Assembly: GCA_910587285.1 (NCBI GenBank)
Contig: CAJULM010000070.1
Location: 1-5,752 of the forward strand
Reading direction: 5' to 3'
Source: an uncultured Oscillospiraceae bacterium
GTDB lineage: Bacteria; Bacillota; Clostridia; Oscillospirales; Oscillospiraceae
Length of the DNA: 5,752 nt
This document shows, piece after piece, positions 5,534-5,752 of this stretch (positions are counted from its first letter, which is position 1; every line of letters starts with the position of its first letter). The notes under the pieces were generated by a model. It did not search any database. It saw nothing but the letters and a program-made list of their open reading frames with translations, and was not told the DNA's origin. The position numbers were made by a program, and so were the translations under genes.

Positions 5534-5671
5534 GTGTCACGCTGCGAAGCGGCCAGGACGCTCGGTCGCTTTCACTGCGATTCGGATAAAATACAGATTT
5601 GCTACGCAAATCTTGGTTTTTTATCCTCACTCCGCTCCAAGCTCCCTCGCTGTCCGCTTCTCCGCGCTTCT
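5534..5671 (+). repeat. Intergenic palindromic repeat, unit E (divergent core)
   Basis: gtgtcacgctgcg (head, 5534-5546) matches the head of unit B. cgctttcactgcgattc aligns with cggcttcactccgactc of B. The 3' end ctccgcgcttct (5660-5671) is identical to the ends of A and B. The core is unrelated in sequence but again palindromic. ggataaaa (5584-5591) pairs with ttttatcc (5619-5626), and agatttgc (5595-5602) pairs with gcaaatct (5606-5613) around tac. The inner stem followed by TTGGTTTTTT could act as a terminator on the plus strand. Confidence 0.7.
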
Positions 5672-5677
5672 ACGCAA

Positions 5678-5713
5678 ACAAAAGGCCCCCACCGAATGGT
5701 GGGGGTCTTTTGT
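5678..5713. terminator. Strong bidirectional intrinsic terminator
   Basis: A 16-bp stem (5678-5693 with 5698-5713, one G-T wobble at 5685/5706) encloses a gaat loop. The GC core ccccccacc-type arm is bordered by AAAA on the left and TCTTTT on the right. On the plus strand it ends GGGGGTCTTTTGT, and on the minus strand GGGGGCCTTTTGTTTG. It lies outside the repeat units and about 425 bases from htpG, so it probably belongs to a minus-strand gene entering from the right edge. Confidence 0.85.
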
Positions 5714-5752
5714 CAAGGGGAGTTACGAAAGCCCGTCAAGAGCGGCATTGGG
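5714..5752 (-). other. Possible 3' end of a minus-strand gene beyond the window
   Basis: Just right of the strong terminator, minus-strand frames reach stops at 5725-5723 (last residues would be AALDGLS) or 5715-5713 (last residues TGFRNSP). The spacing of either stop to the terminator is typical of a gene end. Only ten to twelve codons are visible, so neither the frame nor the product can be decided. Confidence 0.2.

Noticed and set aside
5436..5630. A 64-codon minus-strand frame across repeat units B and E
   Set aside because: It joins two repeat units. The same repeat sequence in unit A is frame-shifted by a 2-base difference, so the frame is not conserved.

Overview
The window carries four complete chromosomal housekeeping genes. 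murA, a WalJ/YycJ-type metallo-beta-lactamase-fold gene (called walJ here) and rlmH lie on the minus strand and are read in that order. htpG lies on the plus strand and diverges from murA. High GC with GC-rich third codon positions, strong GGAGG/TGAGGTG ribosome binding sites, a CIRCE heat-shock operator and the murA-walJ-rlmH neighbourhood fit a high-GC Clostridia member of the Bacillota. An Oscillospiraceae-like gut anaerobe (Flavonifractor/Oscillibacter type) is my best guess. That placement is inference, not a database result.

Layout: 1-147 is an intergenic repeat ending on the rlmH stop codon. rlmH is at 148-630 (-), followed by a 162-bp gap with two hairpins (631-792). walJ is at 793-1578 (-), followed by a 70-bp gap with a terminator-like hairpin. 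murA is at 1649-2947 (-, TTG start). The divergent control region 2948-3339 holds a murA promoter with a roughly 107-nt leader, a sigmaA-type htpG promoter and a perfect CIRCE box. htpG is at 3340-5253 (+). The last 500 bp (5254-5752) hold no confident gene. They carry three further repeat units, each with a hairpin core, then a strong bidirectional terminator that probably closes a minus-strand gene entering from beyond the right edge.

Functions: MurA makes the first committed peptidoglycan precursor. WalJ is a metallohydrolase linked to cell-wall/division control through the WalRK neighbourhood in other Bacillota. RlmH methylates 23S rRNA pseudouridine. HtpG is the bacterial Hsp90, and here its promoter carries an HrcA operator.

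The least ordinary content is the intergenic repeat family. At least four units share flanking modules but have different palindromic cores. Two near-identical units (18-148 and 5404-5532) differ in the stem by a paired change that keeps pairing. One unit ends exactly on the TGA of rlmH, whose 3' end resembles the attachment site used by SCC elements in staphylococcal rlmH (orfX). I found no CRISPR array, tRNA, rRNA, transposase or new protein system.
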